A stretch of 64,000 nucleotides of DNA from Archivesica marissinica (Eukaryota > Mollusca > Bivalvia > Venerida > Vesicomyidae). The notes beneath the pieces were generated by a model, which was not told the DNA's origin, did no database searches, and saw only the letters and a list, made by a program, of their open reading frames with translations. Position 1 is the first letter of the stretch, and each line of letters starts with the position of its first letter. This document shows, in pieces, positions 11,211 to 22,312 of the stretch. Both the position numbers and the translations under genes were made by a program. The stretch lies in assembly GCA_014843695.1 (NCBI GenBank), contig CM026403.1, positions 7,641,728-7,705,727 of the forward strand, read 5' to 3'.

Positions 11211-11400
11211 GTTTATACAATACAAATTTATTTTAGCTCGATTGCGAAACAAGTTATTTCAACTTATATTAATTACTCTCGAGACCTCATTCCTGATGGA
11301 ATCCATTGCCCCGAGGGAGAGAGAAGAGGCAACGTGGAATTTAAACTCCGGACCTTTCGCACCTGAAGCAAACGTGCATCCACTGCACAATCACGACTTC
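11211..11400 (-). mobile_element. SINE-B with 10-bp target duplication
   Basis: CACTATGTTA is found at 11201-11210 and 11401-11410. The element has the SINE-B tail 'gtttatacaa..' in reverse and ends at the head 'acgacttc'. About 40 bp of the central body is missing compared with the copy at 42734. Confidence 0.9.
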
Positions 11401-11605
11401 CACTATGTTAATAATTACAGTAAATCTATTTGTGTTTGCATTAATTAACTGGAGTCCCGACTTTTATTTTAAAGTTTTATCTTTTACAAGGTATATAATA
11501 ATATACATATAATTATATATATAAATTGCTTGCTGATAAAAATGAATGATGTAATGCATTTATTTCTGTTCGTTTATTGAAGAAGGGCATCAGACAAACA
11601 AGGTA

Positions 11606-14600
11606 GTACAGAGTGAATGTCACTACATTCCAGTATTGGTAGTACAAAGTGAATGTTGCTATGTTCCAGCATTGCTAGTACAGTGAATGTCGCTATGTTC
11701 CAGTATTGCTAGTACAGTGAATGTCGCTACATTCCAGCATTGCTAGTACAGTGAATGTTGCTATGTTCCAGCATTGGTAGTACAGAGTGAATGTCGCTAC
11801 ATTCCAGCATTGCTAGTACAGTGAATGTCGCTATGTTCCAGCATTGCTAGTACAGTGAATGTTGCTATGTTCCAGCATTGCTAGTACAGTGAATGTTGCT
11901 ATGTTCCAGCATTGCTAGTACAGTGAATGTCGCTATGTTCCAGTATTGCTAGTACAGTGAATGTCGCTATGTTCCAGCATTGCTAGTACAGTGAATGTTG
12001 CTATGTTCCAGCATTGCTAGTACAGTGAATGTCGCTACATTCCAGCATTGCTAGTACAGTGAATGTTGCTATGTTCCAGCATTGCTAGTACAGTGAATGT
12101 CACTATGTTCCAGCATTGCTAGTACAGTGAATGTCGCTATGTTCCAGCATTGCTAGTACAGTGAATGTCGCTACATTACAGCATTGCTAGTACAGTGAAT
12201 GTCACTATGTTCCAGCATTGCTAGTACAGTGAATGTCGCTATGTTCCAGCATTGCTAGTACAGAGTGAATGTCGCTACATTCCAGCATTGCTAGTACAGT
12301 GAATGTCGCTATGTTCCAGTATTGGTAGTACAGTGAATGTCGCTATGTTCCAGCATTGCTAGTACAGTGAATGTTGCTATGTTCCAGCATTGCTAGTACA
12401 GTGAATGTCGCTATGTTCCAGTATTGCTAGTACAGTGAATGTCACTATGTTCCAGCATTGCTAGTACAGTGAATGTCGCTATGTTCCAGCATTGCTAGTA
12501 CAGTGAATGTCGCTACATTCCAGCATTGCTAGTACAGTGAATGTCGCTATGTTCCAGCATTGCTAGTACAGTGAATGTCGCTATGTTCCAGCATTGCTAG
12601 TACAGTGAATGTCGCTATGTTCCAGCATTGCTAGTACAGTGAATGTCGCTATGTTCCAGCATTGCTAGTACAGTGAATGTCGCTATGTTCCAGCATTGCT
12701 AGTACAGTGAATGTCGCTACATTCCAGCATTGCTAGTACAGTGAATGTCGCTATGTTCCAGCATTGCTAGTACAGAGTGAATGTCGCTACATTCCAGCAT
12801 TGCTAGTACAGTGAATGTCGCTATGTTCCAGTATTGGTAGTACAGTGAATGTCGCTATGTTCCAGCATTGCTAGTACAGTGAATGTTGCTATGTTCCAGC
12901 ATTGCTAGTACAGTGAATGTCGCTATGTTCCAGTATTGCTAGTACAGTGAATGTCGCTATGTTCCAGCATTGCTAGTACAGTGAATGTTGCTATGTTCCA
13001 GCATTGCTAGTACAGTGAATGTCGCTACATTCCAGCATTGCTAGTACAGTGAATGTTGCTATGTTCCAGCATTGCTAGTACAGTGAATGTCACTATGTTC
13101 CAGCATTGCTAGTACAGTGAATGTCGCTATGTTCCAGCATTGCTAGTACAGTGAATGTCGCTATGTTCCAGCATTGCTAGTACAGTGAATGTTGCTATGT
13201 TCCAGCATTGCTAGTACAGTGAATGTCGCTATGTTCCAGTATTGCTAGTACAGTGAATGTCGCTATGTTCCAGCATTGCTAGTACAGTGAATGTCGCTAT
13301 GTTCCAGCATTGCTAGTACAGTGAATGTTGCTATGTTCCAGCATTGCTAGTACAGTGAATGTCGCTACATTCCAGCATTGCTAGTACAGTGAATGTTGCT
13401 ATGTTCCAGCATTGCTAGTACAGTGAATGTCACTATGTTCCAGCATTGCTAGTACAGTGAATGTCGCTATGTTCCAGCATTGCTAGTACAGTGAATGTCG
13501 CTATGTTCCAGCATTGCTAGTACAGTGAATGTCGCTATGTTCCAGCATTGCTAGTACAGTGAATGTCGCTACATTCCAGCATTGCTAGTACAGTGAATGT
13601 TGCTATGTTCCAGCATTGCTAGTACAGTGAATGTCGCTACATTCCAGCATTGCTAGTACAGTGAATGTTGCTATGTTCCAGCATTGCTAGTACAGTGAAT
13701 GTCGCTACATTCCAGCATTGCTAGTACAGTGAATGTTGCGATGTTCCACCATTGCTAGTACAGTGAATGTCGCTATGTTCCAGCATTGCTAGTACAGTGA
13801 ATGTCGCTATGTTCCAGCATTGCTAGTACAGTGAATGTTACTATGTTCCAGTATTGCTAGTACAGTGAATGTCACTATGTTCCAGCATTGCTAGTACAGA
13901 GTGAATGTTGCTATGTTCCAGCATTGCTAGTACAGTGAATGTTGCTATGTTCCAGCATTGATAGTACAGTGAATGTCGCTACATTCCAGCATTGCTAGTA
14001 CAGTGAATGTCGCTATGTTCCAGCATTGCTAGTACAGTGAATGTCGCTATGTTCCAGCATTGCTAGTACAGAGTGAATGTTGCTATGTTCCAGCATTGCT
14101 AGTACAGTGAATGTCGCTACATTCCAGCATTGCTAGTACAGTGAATGTCGCTATGTTCCAGCATTGCTAGTACAGTGAATGTCGCTATGTTCCAGCATTG
14201 CTAGTACAGTGAATGTCGCTATGTTCCAGCATTGCTAGTACAGAGTGAATGTTGCTATGTTCCAGCATTGCTAGTACAGTGAATGTCACTATGTTCCAGC
14301 ATTGCTAGTACAGTGAATGTCACTACATTCCAGCATTGCTAGTACAGAGTGAATGTTGCTATGTTCCAGTATTGCTAGTACAGTGAATGTCGCTATGTTC
14401 CAGCATTGCTAGTACAGTGAATGTCGCTATGTTCCAGTATTGCTAGTACAGTGAATGTCACTATGTTCCAGCATTGCTAGTACAGTGAATGTCGCTATGT
14501 TCCAGCATTGCTAGTACAGTGAATGTCGCTATGTTCCAGTATTGCTAGTACAGTGAATGTCGCTATGTTCCAGTATTGCTAGTATAGTGAATGTCGCTAT

Positions 14601-15515
14601 GTTCCAGCATTGCTAGTACAGTGAATGTCGCTATGTTCCAGCATTGCTAGTACAGTGAATGTTGCTACATTCCAGCATTGCTAGTACAGTGAATGTTGCT
14701 ATGTTCCAGCATTGCTAGTACAGTGAATGTCGCTATGTTCCAGCATTGCTAGTACAGTGAATGTCGCTATGTTCCAGTATTGCTAGTACAGTGAATGTCG
14801 CTATGTTCCAGCATTGCTAGTACAGTGAATGTCGCTATGTTCCAGTATTGCTAGTACAGTGAATGTTGCTATGTTCCAGCATTGCTAGTACAGTGAATGT
14901 CACTATGTTCCAGCATTGCTAGTACAGTGAATGTCGCTATGTTCCAGTATTGCTAGTACAGTGAATGTCGCTATGTTCCAGCATTGCTAGTACAGTGAAT
15001 GTCGCTATGTTCCAGTATTGCTAGTACAGTGAATGTTGCTATGTTCCAGCATTGCTAGTACAGTGAATGTCACTATGTTCCAGCATTGCTAGTACAGTGA
15101 ATGTCGCTATGTTCCAGTATTGCTAGTACAGTGAATGTCGCTATGTTCCAGCATTGCTAGTACAGTGAATGTCGCTATGTTCCAGTATTGCTAGTACAGT
15201 GAATGTTGCTATGTTCCAGCATTGCTAGTACAGTGAATGTCACTATGTTCCAGCATTGCTAGTACAGTGAATGTCGCTATGTTCCAGTATTGCTAGTACA
15301 GTGAATGTCGCTATGTTCCAGCATTGCTAGTACAGTGAATGTCGCTATGTTCCAGTATTGCTAGTACAGTGAATGTCGCTATGTTCCAGCATTGCTAGTA
15401 CAGTGAATGTTGCTATGTTCCAGCATTGCTAGTACAGTGAATGTCTCTATGTTCCAGCATTGCTAGTACAGTGAATGTTGCTATGTTCCAGCATTGCTAG
15501 TACAGTGAATATCGC
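11606..15515. repeat. 34-bp satellite array, about 114 copies, 3.9 kb
   Basis: The unit is 'gctagtacagtgaatgtcgc' followed by 'tatgttccagcatt'. Variants recur at fixed positions: cgc/tgc/cac, atg/aca and cag(c/t)att; some units have 'cagag' (36 bp). Near the right end a five-unit block (170 bp) is repeated three times, with its 'cactatg' variant at 14901, 15071 and 15241. A segment near 12255 recurs near 12765, 510 bp (15 units) away. Amplification was therefore by multi-unit blocks. I see no coding potential. Confidence 0.98.
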
Positions 15516-15524
15516 TACACTTGG

Positions 15525-15995
15525 CAGAAAAGAGCCACATATTGTAGCTGTATCTGGGTGAAGAGAGCCAAGGATTTCAGCTGTGTCTAGCAGAAGAGAG
15601 CCAAGGATTACATCTGTATCTAGTGGAAAAGAGTCACAGATTCCAGCTGTGTCTGGAGGAAAAGAGCCATAGATTCCAGCTGTATCTAGTGGAAAAGAGC
15701 CAATGATTACAGCTGTATCTGGAGGAAAAGAGTCACAGATTCCAGCTGTATCTGGAGGAAAAGAGCCATGGATTCCAGCTGTATCTAGTGGAAAAGAGTC
15801 ACATATTCCAGCTGTGTCTGGAGGAAAAGAGCCATAGATTCCAGCTGTATCTGGAGGAAAAGAGCCATGGATTCCAGCTGTATCTAGTGGAAAAGAGTCA
15901 TGGATTCCAGCTGTGTCTGGAGGAAAAGAGCCATGGATTCCAGCTGTATCCAGTGGAAAAGATCCAAAGATTCCATACAAGCCAGCACTTGGCAT
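15525..15995. repeat. 33-bp minisatellite, about 14 copies
   Basis: The unit 'agctgtatctggaggaaaag' plus 'agccatggattcc' directly follows the 34-bp array but is unrelated in sequence. In reverse it reads as an 11-residue repeat (DTAGIHGSFPP) open for about 180 codons. There is no splice site or independent coding evidence, so I treat it as an array. Confidence 0.93.
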
Positions 15996-16190
15996 TCACA
16001 GGCAATCTTCACATTCACATTCACAGGCAATAACGTTTGCTCATGGAGACCAAATTATCAGTAAACTTCAAAAATCATTAAATACAGGATATTAGTTGAA
16101 CAATATATTGCTGGAATCAATAATTCTTGAAATTATTAAACCTGGGCTACACAAAAATAAGATAAACACTTGTTAGGAAAATCCATGTTC

Positions 16191-16485
16191 GTGTGTGTGT
16201 TTTACGTTTATTTATCGTCGCTACCGGTTGCCCATATGAGCGACGCCTCCTGAAGAGATTAGTCATTTTAGATTTTTGGAGGATAGTGCAATGATACAGA
16301 CAGAGACCCAATCCAGAGTCTCCTCTGGTTCTTTTACGTGCACAGTGTAAAGCATCGACACGAGACCTCGGTTTAACGTCCCATCTGAAAGACTGTTAAT
16401 TTTATTAGGGTCAGACGGGGAATCGAACCTGCGATCCCTGGATTACCAGTCCAGCGTGTTACCACTGGACTACAGATCCGTCTGT
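16191..16485 (-). mobile_element. SINE-C, full copy with 12-bp target duplication
   Basis: AAATCCATGTTC is found at 16179-16190 and 16486-16497, directly flanking the element. The copy is near the consensus. Confidence 0.93.
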
Positions 16486-16529
16486 AAATCCATGTTCTAT
16501 TATGCTTGCTGATATATACGGAGTGTCTG

Positions 16530-16776
16530 TTAAACCATTTCATTCTGGATACCGTTCAAACAGTATTTGCAAAGAACATAGAGCCAGATCAACCGCCACG
16601 GAACATGCCATCTGATCATGCTCTATGCTGTTTGCTATTCAGATGATCTTGCTAAGACACTTGGCTATGTAGCAAACAACATAGATCCTGATCAGCATGC
16701 AGCGTCATGCTGCAGCTGATCTGGATCTATGTTGTTTGCAAAAGCCTTTAAATGTATCCGGAATGAAATGGGTTAA
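16530..16776 (+). mobile_element. MITE M3, flanked by TTAA
   Basis: TTAA at 16530-16533 and 16773-16776 bracket a 239-bp element. The terminal inverted repeats agree over about 19 bp: 'accatttcattctggatac' on the left against 'cccatttcattccggatac' on the right (reverse complement). The interior holds two palindromic blocks built on 'aacatagatcctgatcagc'. A second copy lies at 33394. Confidence 0.9.
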
Positions 16777-16797
16777 TGCTTCTCAGTCTATGCAAGC

Positions 16798-18186
16798 GAA
16801 AATATGCACCGCATTTCATATAATTATCAATATCAATACCAATACCAATACCAATATCAATACCAATATCAATACCAATATCAATACCAATACCAATATC
16901 AATACCAATACCAATATCAATACCAATATCAATACCAATATCAATACCAATATCAATACCAATATCAATACCAATACCAATACCAATATCAATACCAATA
17001 CCAATATCAATATCAATACCAATACCAATACCAATACCAATATCAATACAAATATCAATACCAATATCAATACCAATATCAATACCAATATCAATACCAA
17101 TACCAATACCACTATCAATACCAATACCAATATCAATACCAATATCAATACCAATACCAATATCAATACCAATACAAATATCAATACCAATATCAATATC
17201 AATAAATACCAATAAAATCAATACCAATATCAAAATCAATACCAATCAAAATCAATACCAATATCAATACCAATATCAATACCACTATCAATACCAATAC
17301 AAATATCAATACCAATACCAATATCAATACAAATATCAATACCAATACCAATATCAATATCAATATCAATACCAATACCAATACCACTATCAATACCAAT
17401 ATCAATACCAATACCAATACCACTATCAATACCAATACCAATATCAATATCAATACCAATACCAATATCAATACCAATACAAATATCAATACCAATATCA
17501 ATATCAATACCAATACCAATATCAATATCAATACCAATATCAAAATCAATACCAATATCAATACCAATATCAATACCACTATCAATACCAATACAAATAT
17601 CAATACCAATACCACTATCAATACCAATACCAATATCAATACCAATACCAATACCACTATCAATACCAATACCAATATCAATACCAATATCAATACCACT
17701 ATCAATACCAATACCAATATCAATACCAATACCAATATCAATACCAATATCAATATCAATACCAATATCAATACCAATACCAATACCAATATCAATACCA
17801 ATACCAATATCAATACCAATACAAATACCAATACCAATACCAATATCAATACCACTATCAATATCAATACCAATATCAATACCAATATCAATACCAATAT
17901 CAATACCAATATCAATATCAATACCAATATCAATACCAATACCAATATCAATACCACTATCAATATCAATACCAATATCAATATCAATACCAATATCAAT
18001 ATCAATACCAATACCAATATCAATACCAATACCATTTTTTTTTTCTATCAATATCAATACCAATATCAATATCAATATCAATACCAATATCAATAACTCT
18101 GCACAACTAATTGGCTGGTTATTCTGCTAACATGCTAACCGCTTATTTTTGATGTAGACACAATGACCACTGTGGCTAAGTTTTAT
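16798..18186. repeat. Duplication unit 1 with a 1.27-kb internal hexamer array
   Basis: The left flank 'cgaaaatatgcaccgcattt' and right flank 'aactctgcacaact' are the same as those of the short copy at 18198-18338. Between them lies the expanded hexamer array. Confidence 0.85.
16826..18094. repeat. Hexamer array ATCAAT/ACCAAT, about 210 units
   Basis: Two hexamers, 'atcaat' and 'accaat', alternate in irregular order, with rare 'acaaat' and 'accact'. A T-rich interruption 'ccatttttttttttctatc' lies near 18032-18047. Open frames of 128-285 codons (repeats such as NTNI, YQYQ, LVLI) occur on both strands purely because the hexamers lack stops. Confidence 0.98.
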
Positions 18187-18197
18187 TTCATGATGCT

Positions 18198-18338
18198 CGA
18201 AAATATGCACCGCATTTCATATAATTATATCAATATCAATATCAATAACTCTGCACAACAAATCGGCTGGTTATTCTGCTAACATGCTAACTGCTTATTT
18301 TTGATGTAGACACAATGACCACTGTGGCTAAGTTTTAT
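18198..18338. repeat. Duplication unit 2, contracted copy
   Basis: The same flanks as unit 1 surround only about four hexamers ('tatcaatatcaatatcaat'). The right flank matches unit 1 over about 90 bp with few differences. Confidence 0.9.
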
Positions 18339-19053
18339 ATCACGATGCCAACTTTTATTTCTTGATTTTATTGCAAACCCAACCAGAATAACAAGAATTA
18401 TATACATATAACAAAGTATTCTATATTCATGAAGTCAATTCTTGGGCTATGACATAACAACCCAACGCTATTAGCAAAACAATTAATTCTATACGTTTAA
18501 CAATGATTGAGAACCGTGCAGGGATCGTCAATCTATCTCCTCTAAGGTCACAAAGGAGGACACACGTCTCATATTAATAATGCTCCGATAAACAAAGCAC
18601 TCTCTGCAAAGACCGTATACTTACGAGTAAATCTAAATATTAATTACATCCGGCTTTACACAGAATAAACGATTTAGCTTGTAGAAGCATTTAAATGACA
18701 AATCAATCTCACTTGTTCCTATGAATATTCTAGCTTCATAGAAGCTTTCAAAATACTATGCAAACTGCGGGCGTCTATTGATCAAACAGTCATTGCAATA
18801 TGGAAAACGCCACCATTATAGTAGTACGCCCAGGCAAACTATCGCAATATTCAACCACTGTTATTGTCTGCTTCCAGAGAATAATTTAAGCTTTTTTATC
18901 TTGTTCCACAAGACCAATAGTCTTAATTTTACTTCTGGTAATGTTCATCTGATTTGATTCTCTGCATTTTGCCTAGTTCCACTAGTCCAGTACTGTAAGA
19001 CATTATTTCAGGGTACCAGTCCAATTACTTCTTCCCTTCTGGTAGATGTGATT
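18339..19053. other. Single-copy sequence, no feature recognised
   Basis: No array, SINE or splice-bounded open frame seen. Confidence 0.5.
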
Positions 19054-19293
19054 TTAACCCTTTCAACACCACAGACCTCTAAATAGGCTTACAAAAAGTG
19101 TACATCCAGATGAGCCAGCTCATCGTGAGCCGTCTCATCAGGATCTGCACTTTTTGCTAGCAATATTACTATTTTTAGAAAAAGTTACAGAATTTTGATA
19201 AATGAACTGGTTGGTCCAAATGTAATTTTGTTATTAATATATTGGTCGAAAAATATCATGCACCAGTCCATGTCAGTTAATTGATGTTGAATG
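19054..19293 (-). mobile_element. MITE M1, right part amplified
   Basis: TTAA at 19054-19057 is followed by CCCTTTCAACACCA and the M1 body in reverse, including the palindrome region 'gagccagctcatcgtgagcc'. The opposite terminus, 'ttgatgttgaatggg', is not followed by TTAA but runs into a tandem array of the same terminal sequence. Confidence 0.85.
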
Positions 19294-19714
19294 GGTGCAC
19301 CAGTCCATGTCAGTTACTTGATGTTGAATGGGCTAAATATCATGCACCAGTCCATGTCAGTTACTTGATGTTGAATGGGCTAAATATCATCCACCAGTCC
19401 ATGTCAGTTACTTGATGTTGAATGGGCTAAATATCATGCACCAGTCCATGTCAGTTACTTGATGTTGAATGGGCTAAATATCATGCACCAGTCCATGTCA
19501 GTTACTTGATGTTGAATGGGCTAAATATCATGCACCAGTCCATGTCAGTTCCTTGATGTTGAATGGGTGCACCAGTCCATGTCAGTTACTTGATGTTGAA
19601 TGGGTGCACCAGTCCATGTCAGTTACTTGATGTTGAATGGGTGCACCAGTCCATGTCAGTTACTTGATGTTGAATGGGTGCACCAGTCCATGTCAGTTAC
19701 TTTATGTTGAATGT
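19259..19714. repeat. 37/47-bp tandem repeat made of the M1 terminus, about 11 copies
   Basis: Each unit starts 'gcaccagtccatgtcagtta' and ends 'gttgaatgggt' (37 bp) or 'gggctaaatatcat' (47 bp). The sequence is the last 37-47 bp of MITE M1, so the array grew from the element's end. Confidence 0.93.
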
Positions 19715-19840
19715 GATTGCCAAACTGCTTTTACAATATTGAAACTGTCCATTTAGTTCAAAGGTGCTCTGGAAATGTCAAAGGGCAATAACTCTGTCAA
19801 AAATCATGAGTGCAATGTGGAGATGACAATATGAACTGGC

Positions 19841-20028
19841 CGTCCGATTAGCTCAGTGGTTAGCGTGCTCGCTTCTTACAAATGCAAGCCGGGTTCGATC
19901 CTCGGACCGGGAAGTATGTGAGATGGTACGGAGGTCGCCAGATAAGAAAGGTGTATTTTCTCCAGTTTCCTCCCACACGAATGACCACATTAACGCTTTA
20001 ATCCGCGCCAACGAGAGTTGTTAAAACT
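19841..20028 (+). mobile_element. SINE-A, 3'-truncated
   Basis: The head 'cgtccgattagctcagtggt' is the best preserved A-box-like region of the family, with B-box 'gggttcgatcctcgg'. The copy stops at 'gagagttgttaaaact' without the terminal AT-rich tail. Confidence 0.88.
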
Positions 20029-20245
20029 AATATGAACTTGGGTGTAGTACTGAATATTGTCTGCAAGTATTGTCGATTTATAGCCTCACATACAGCACGT
20101 GTGGATAAACGTTTTTATTTTAAATCCAGGGTTCCCGCTGGCGATCGCCATTTCCGCATTTGGCACAGAAAAAAAAAACTTTTTTTTTAAATTTTATTTT
20201 TTCAGTTGTCAATCTAAGTTATTATAATTATATCCAATTTCCAAC

Positions 20246-20762
20246 CTTAAAATGACATTACATCGCAAAAAGCAAATATAATGCATTTTTTAACGTATAA
20301 ATACATTGTTACTACACATTCTTCCGAATACATTCGAACACTAACATTGAATCAATAAACAATGTGTTTGTTGTCTACAAACTTTCAAAATTGAAAGTAG
20401 GATTTCATATATAACAGCCATGCATGCTCCTGAATTGATGTTTGTTTGTCAATACTAAACGTGAGATGATGTCGGTTAGAGATAATTTAACAAAGATTAG
20501 TCTACAAATAAATATGCATAAATAGGCACAAATGTGAGATATAACGATAAATCTGTACCATAAATCGTGTTATTCAGGATACACATGGATGTCGACTCTA
20601 TTTACATTATTTTGTTATGTCAACAAACCGCGTATATGACGTTTGTTTATTAATTGAAATACTCAGTTTTTGAGGAAAATATTTGGATAAAAAATAAACC
20701 ATATAATAGGAAAATACATTATGTAGAAATGTTTGTTTTAATTGATGCAGTGTCGCTTTACC
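20246..20762 (-). mobile_element. Element F, copy 1
   Basis: The reverse complement aligns with 21136-21640 over about 500 bp, with many substitutions. Shared blocks include 'gtttgttgacataacaaaat' and 'gaaatcctacttt'. The outer ends are similar inverted sequences of the type 'tttaaagcgaca'. No coding capacity is seen. Confidence 0.7.
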
Positions 20763-20900
20763 TGTCGAGTAAAGTACGTGTACCAGCAAATCACTAAATC
20801 CTCCAAAATAGTGGCGAACATTTAAGGAGGATAACTTCACTGACTTCATCAGAATGGAACATGACGATAAAATGAACATCTAGACAAGTAAGTAAGTTTA

Positions 20901-21032
20901 GTTTATACAAATATATTTTTAGCACGAGTGAAACAAGTTTTTACATTAGATTAATCACTCTTGAGACCTCATTCCTGATGAAACCCATTATCGCCATGAG
21001 GGAGAGAGAAGAAATTGAAGCAACGTGGAAAG
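20901..21032 (-). mobile_element. SINE-B, head-less fragment
   Basis: The tail and body match from 'gtttatacaaat' to 'caacgtggaa' in reverse; the tRNA head is absent. It lies between the two element F copies. Confidence 0.8.
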
Positions 21033-21135
21033 TAACTAAGTAAGCAAATAACTCATTTTGCCGAGCCCTCTTAACTACCGTACAACTGTTTCTGTACAAA
21101 CAAATATACAAGGAAAACATGAATGAACTTACTCT

Positions 21136-21640
21136 TTAAAGCGACACTACATCGGTGAAAATGCAAATTTCTACAGAATGTAATTTCCTATATAATATTT
21201 GCCATAGAATCTGAGTATTTTAACTAATAAACAAACTTCGTGTGCTAGGTTTGTACACCACGTTTGTTGACATAACAAAATAACGTGAATAGGGCCAGCA
21301 TACACGCATAATACAATGCGTGTATCCTGAATAACAACATCTATGGTACAGATTTACCGTTATATCTCACCTTTTGTGCCTGTACATATTTATTTTTAGA
21401 CTAATCTGATTTAACTTACCTCTAAATGATAGTAGCACGAACTTATTATAGACTCCAATAATATATACACGTCAATTCAGGAGCGTAGCTGACTGTTATA
21501 TGAAATCCTACTTTGAGTTTGTAGATCGCAAAAGCACTTGTTATTTATTAAAAGTTAGTATTCAAATTTTTTGGGAAGAATTTGTAGTAGCAATGATATT
21601 TATACATAAAAAGGAATTTCATATTATGTTGCTTTAAAAT
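21136..21640 (+). mobile_element. Element F, copy 2, inverted relative to copy 1
   Basis: It begins 'tttaaagcgacactacatc' and ends near 'atgttgctttaaaa'. Together with copy 1 it forms a large imperfect inverted repeat with a spacer of about 370 bp. Confidence 0.7.
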
Positions 21641-21712
21641 CTTCAAATCGGCATATATATATAACCAAATTACAATATACACAACTGAACTTCATACACA
21701 ATCCTCTTGTAT

Positions 21713-21966
21713 AAACTTTATTTATTTTACATCGATTGTGAAACAAGCTGTATTAACACTTATAACAACTTATATTAATCAGTCTCATTGGTGCAGATGA
21801 AAGCGTTAATGTGGTCATTTGTGTGGGGGGAAACCGGAGTATCCGGAGAAAACCAACCTGTCTGATCTGGTGACCACCGTATCATCTCACCTACTTCCCA
21901 CTCCGAGGATCGAACATGGGTTGCATTGGTGAGAACAGAGCATGTTAACCACTGTGCTAATCAAAC
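21713..21966 (-). mobile_element. SINE-A, full copy, imperfect target duplication
   Basis: TCCTCTTGTA (about 21702) and TCCTCTTATA (about 21971) flank the copy and match at 9 of 10 positions. The tail is 'ataaactttatttattttac' in reverse. Confidence 0.85.
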
Positions 21967-22163
21967 CGACTCCTCTTATAGAGTCTCATGCAAATTCAAC
22001 AAGATCTAATGAAGATGAAGCAAGGACAAAACTGTAGAAATATTCAAATGGCGATAACTCTGCAAGAAATCAATTGTACGGAACACAATAATGATATGTG
22101 CAACTAGACTTCATTCCGACGATAAAAATCCTGTCACATTTCATGAAGATTCATTACAGAGAA

Positions 22164-22312
22164 CCGCCTCCGTGGTCGAGAGGTTAATGTCGCTGACTTG
22201 TATATCACTGTAACCAATCACCACTGATGGTCACTGGTTCGAGCCCCGCTCAGTCCATGTCTGTTTATATGAAAAAGATCTTACGGAGGTTGGTGCACCA
22301 AGTACTGGTTAA
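22164..22312 (+). mobile_element. SINE-D, 3'-truncated by an array
   Basis: The head 'ccgcctccgtggtcgagagg' and B-box 'tggttcgagccccgct' are intact. The body stops at 'agtactggttaa', where the 48-bp array begins. Confidence 0.85.

Noticed and set aside
11606..15515. CRISPR-like array
   Set aside because: The repeats are head to tail without unique spacers, and the context is eukaryotic.
15447..15995. 182-codon frame with repeat DTAGIHGSFPP
   Set aside because: It is the 33-bp array plus part of the neighbouring 34-bp array, and it crosses the border between two unrelated satellites.
16748..18093. Open frames encoding NTNI, YQYQ, LVLI or GIDI repeats
   Set aside because: All come from the hexamer array; every frame without a stop in ATCAAT/ACCAAT stays open.
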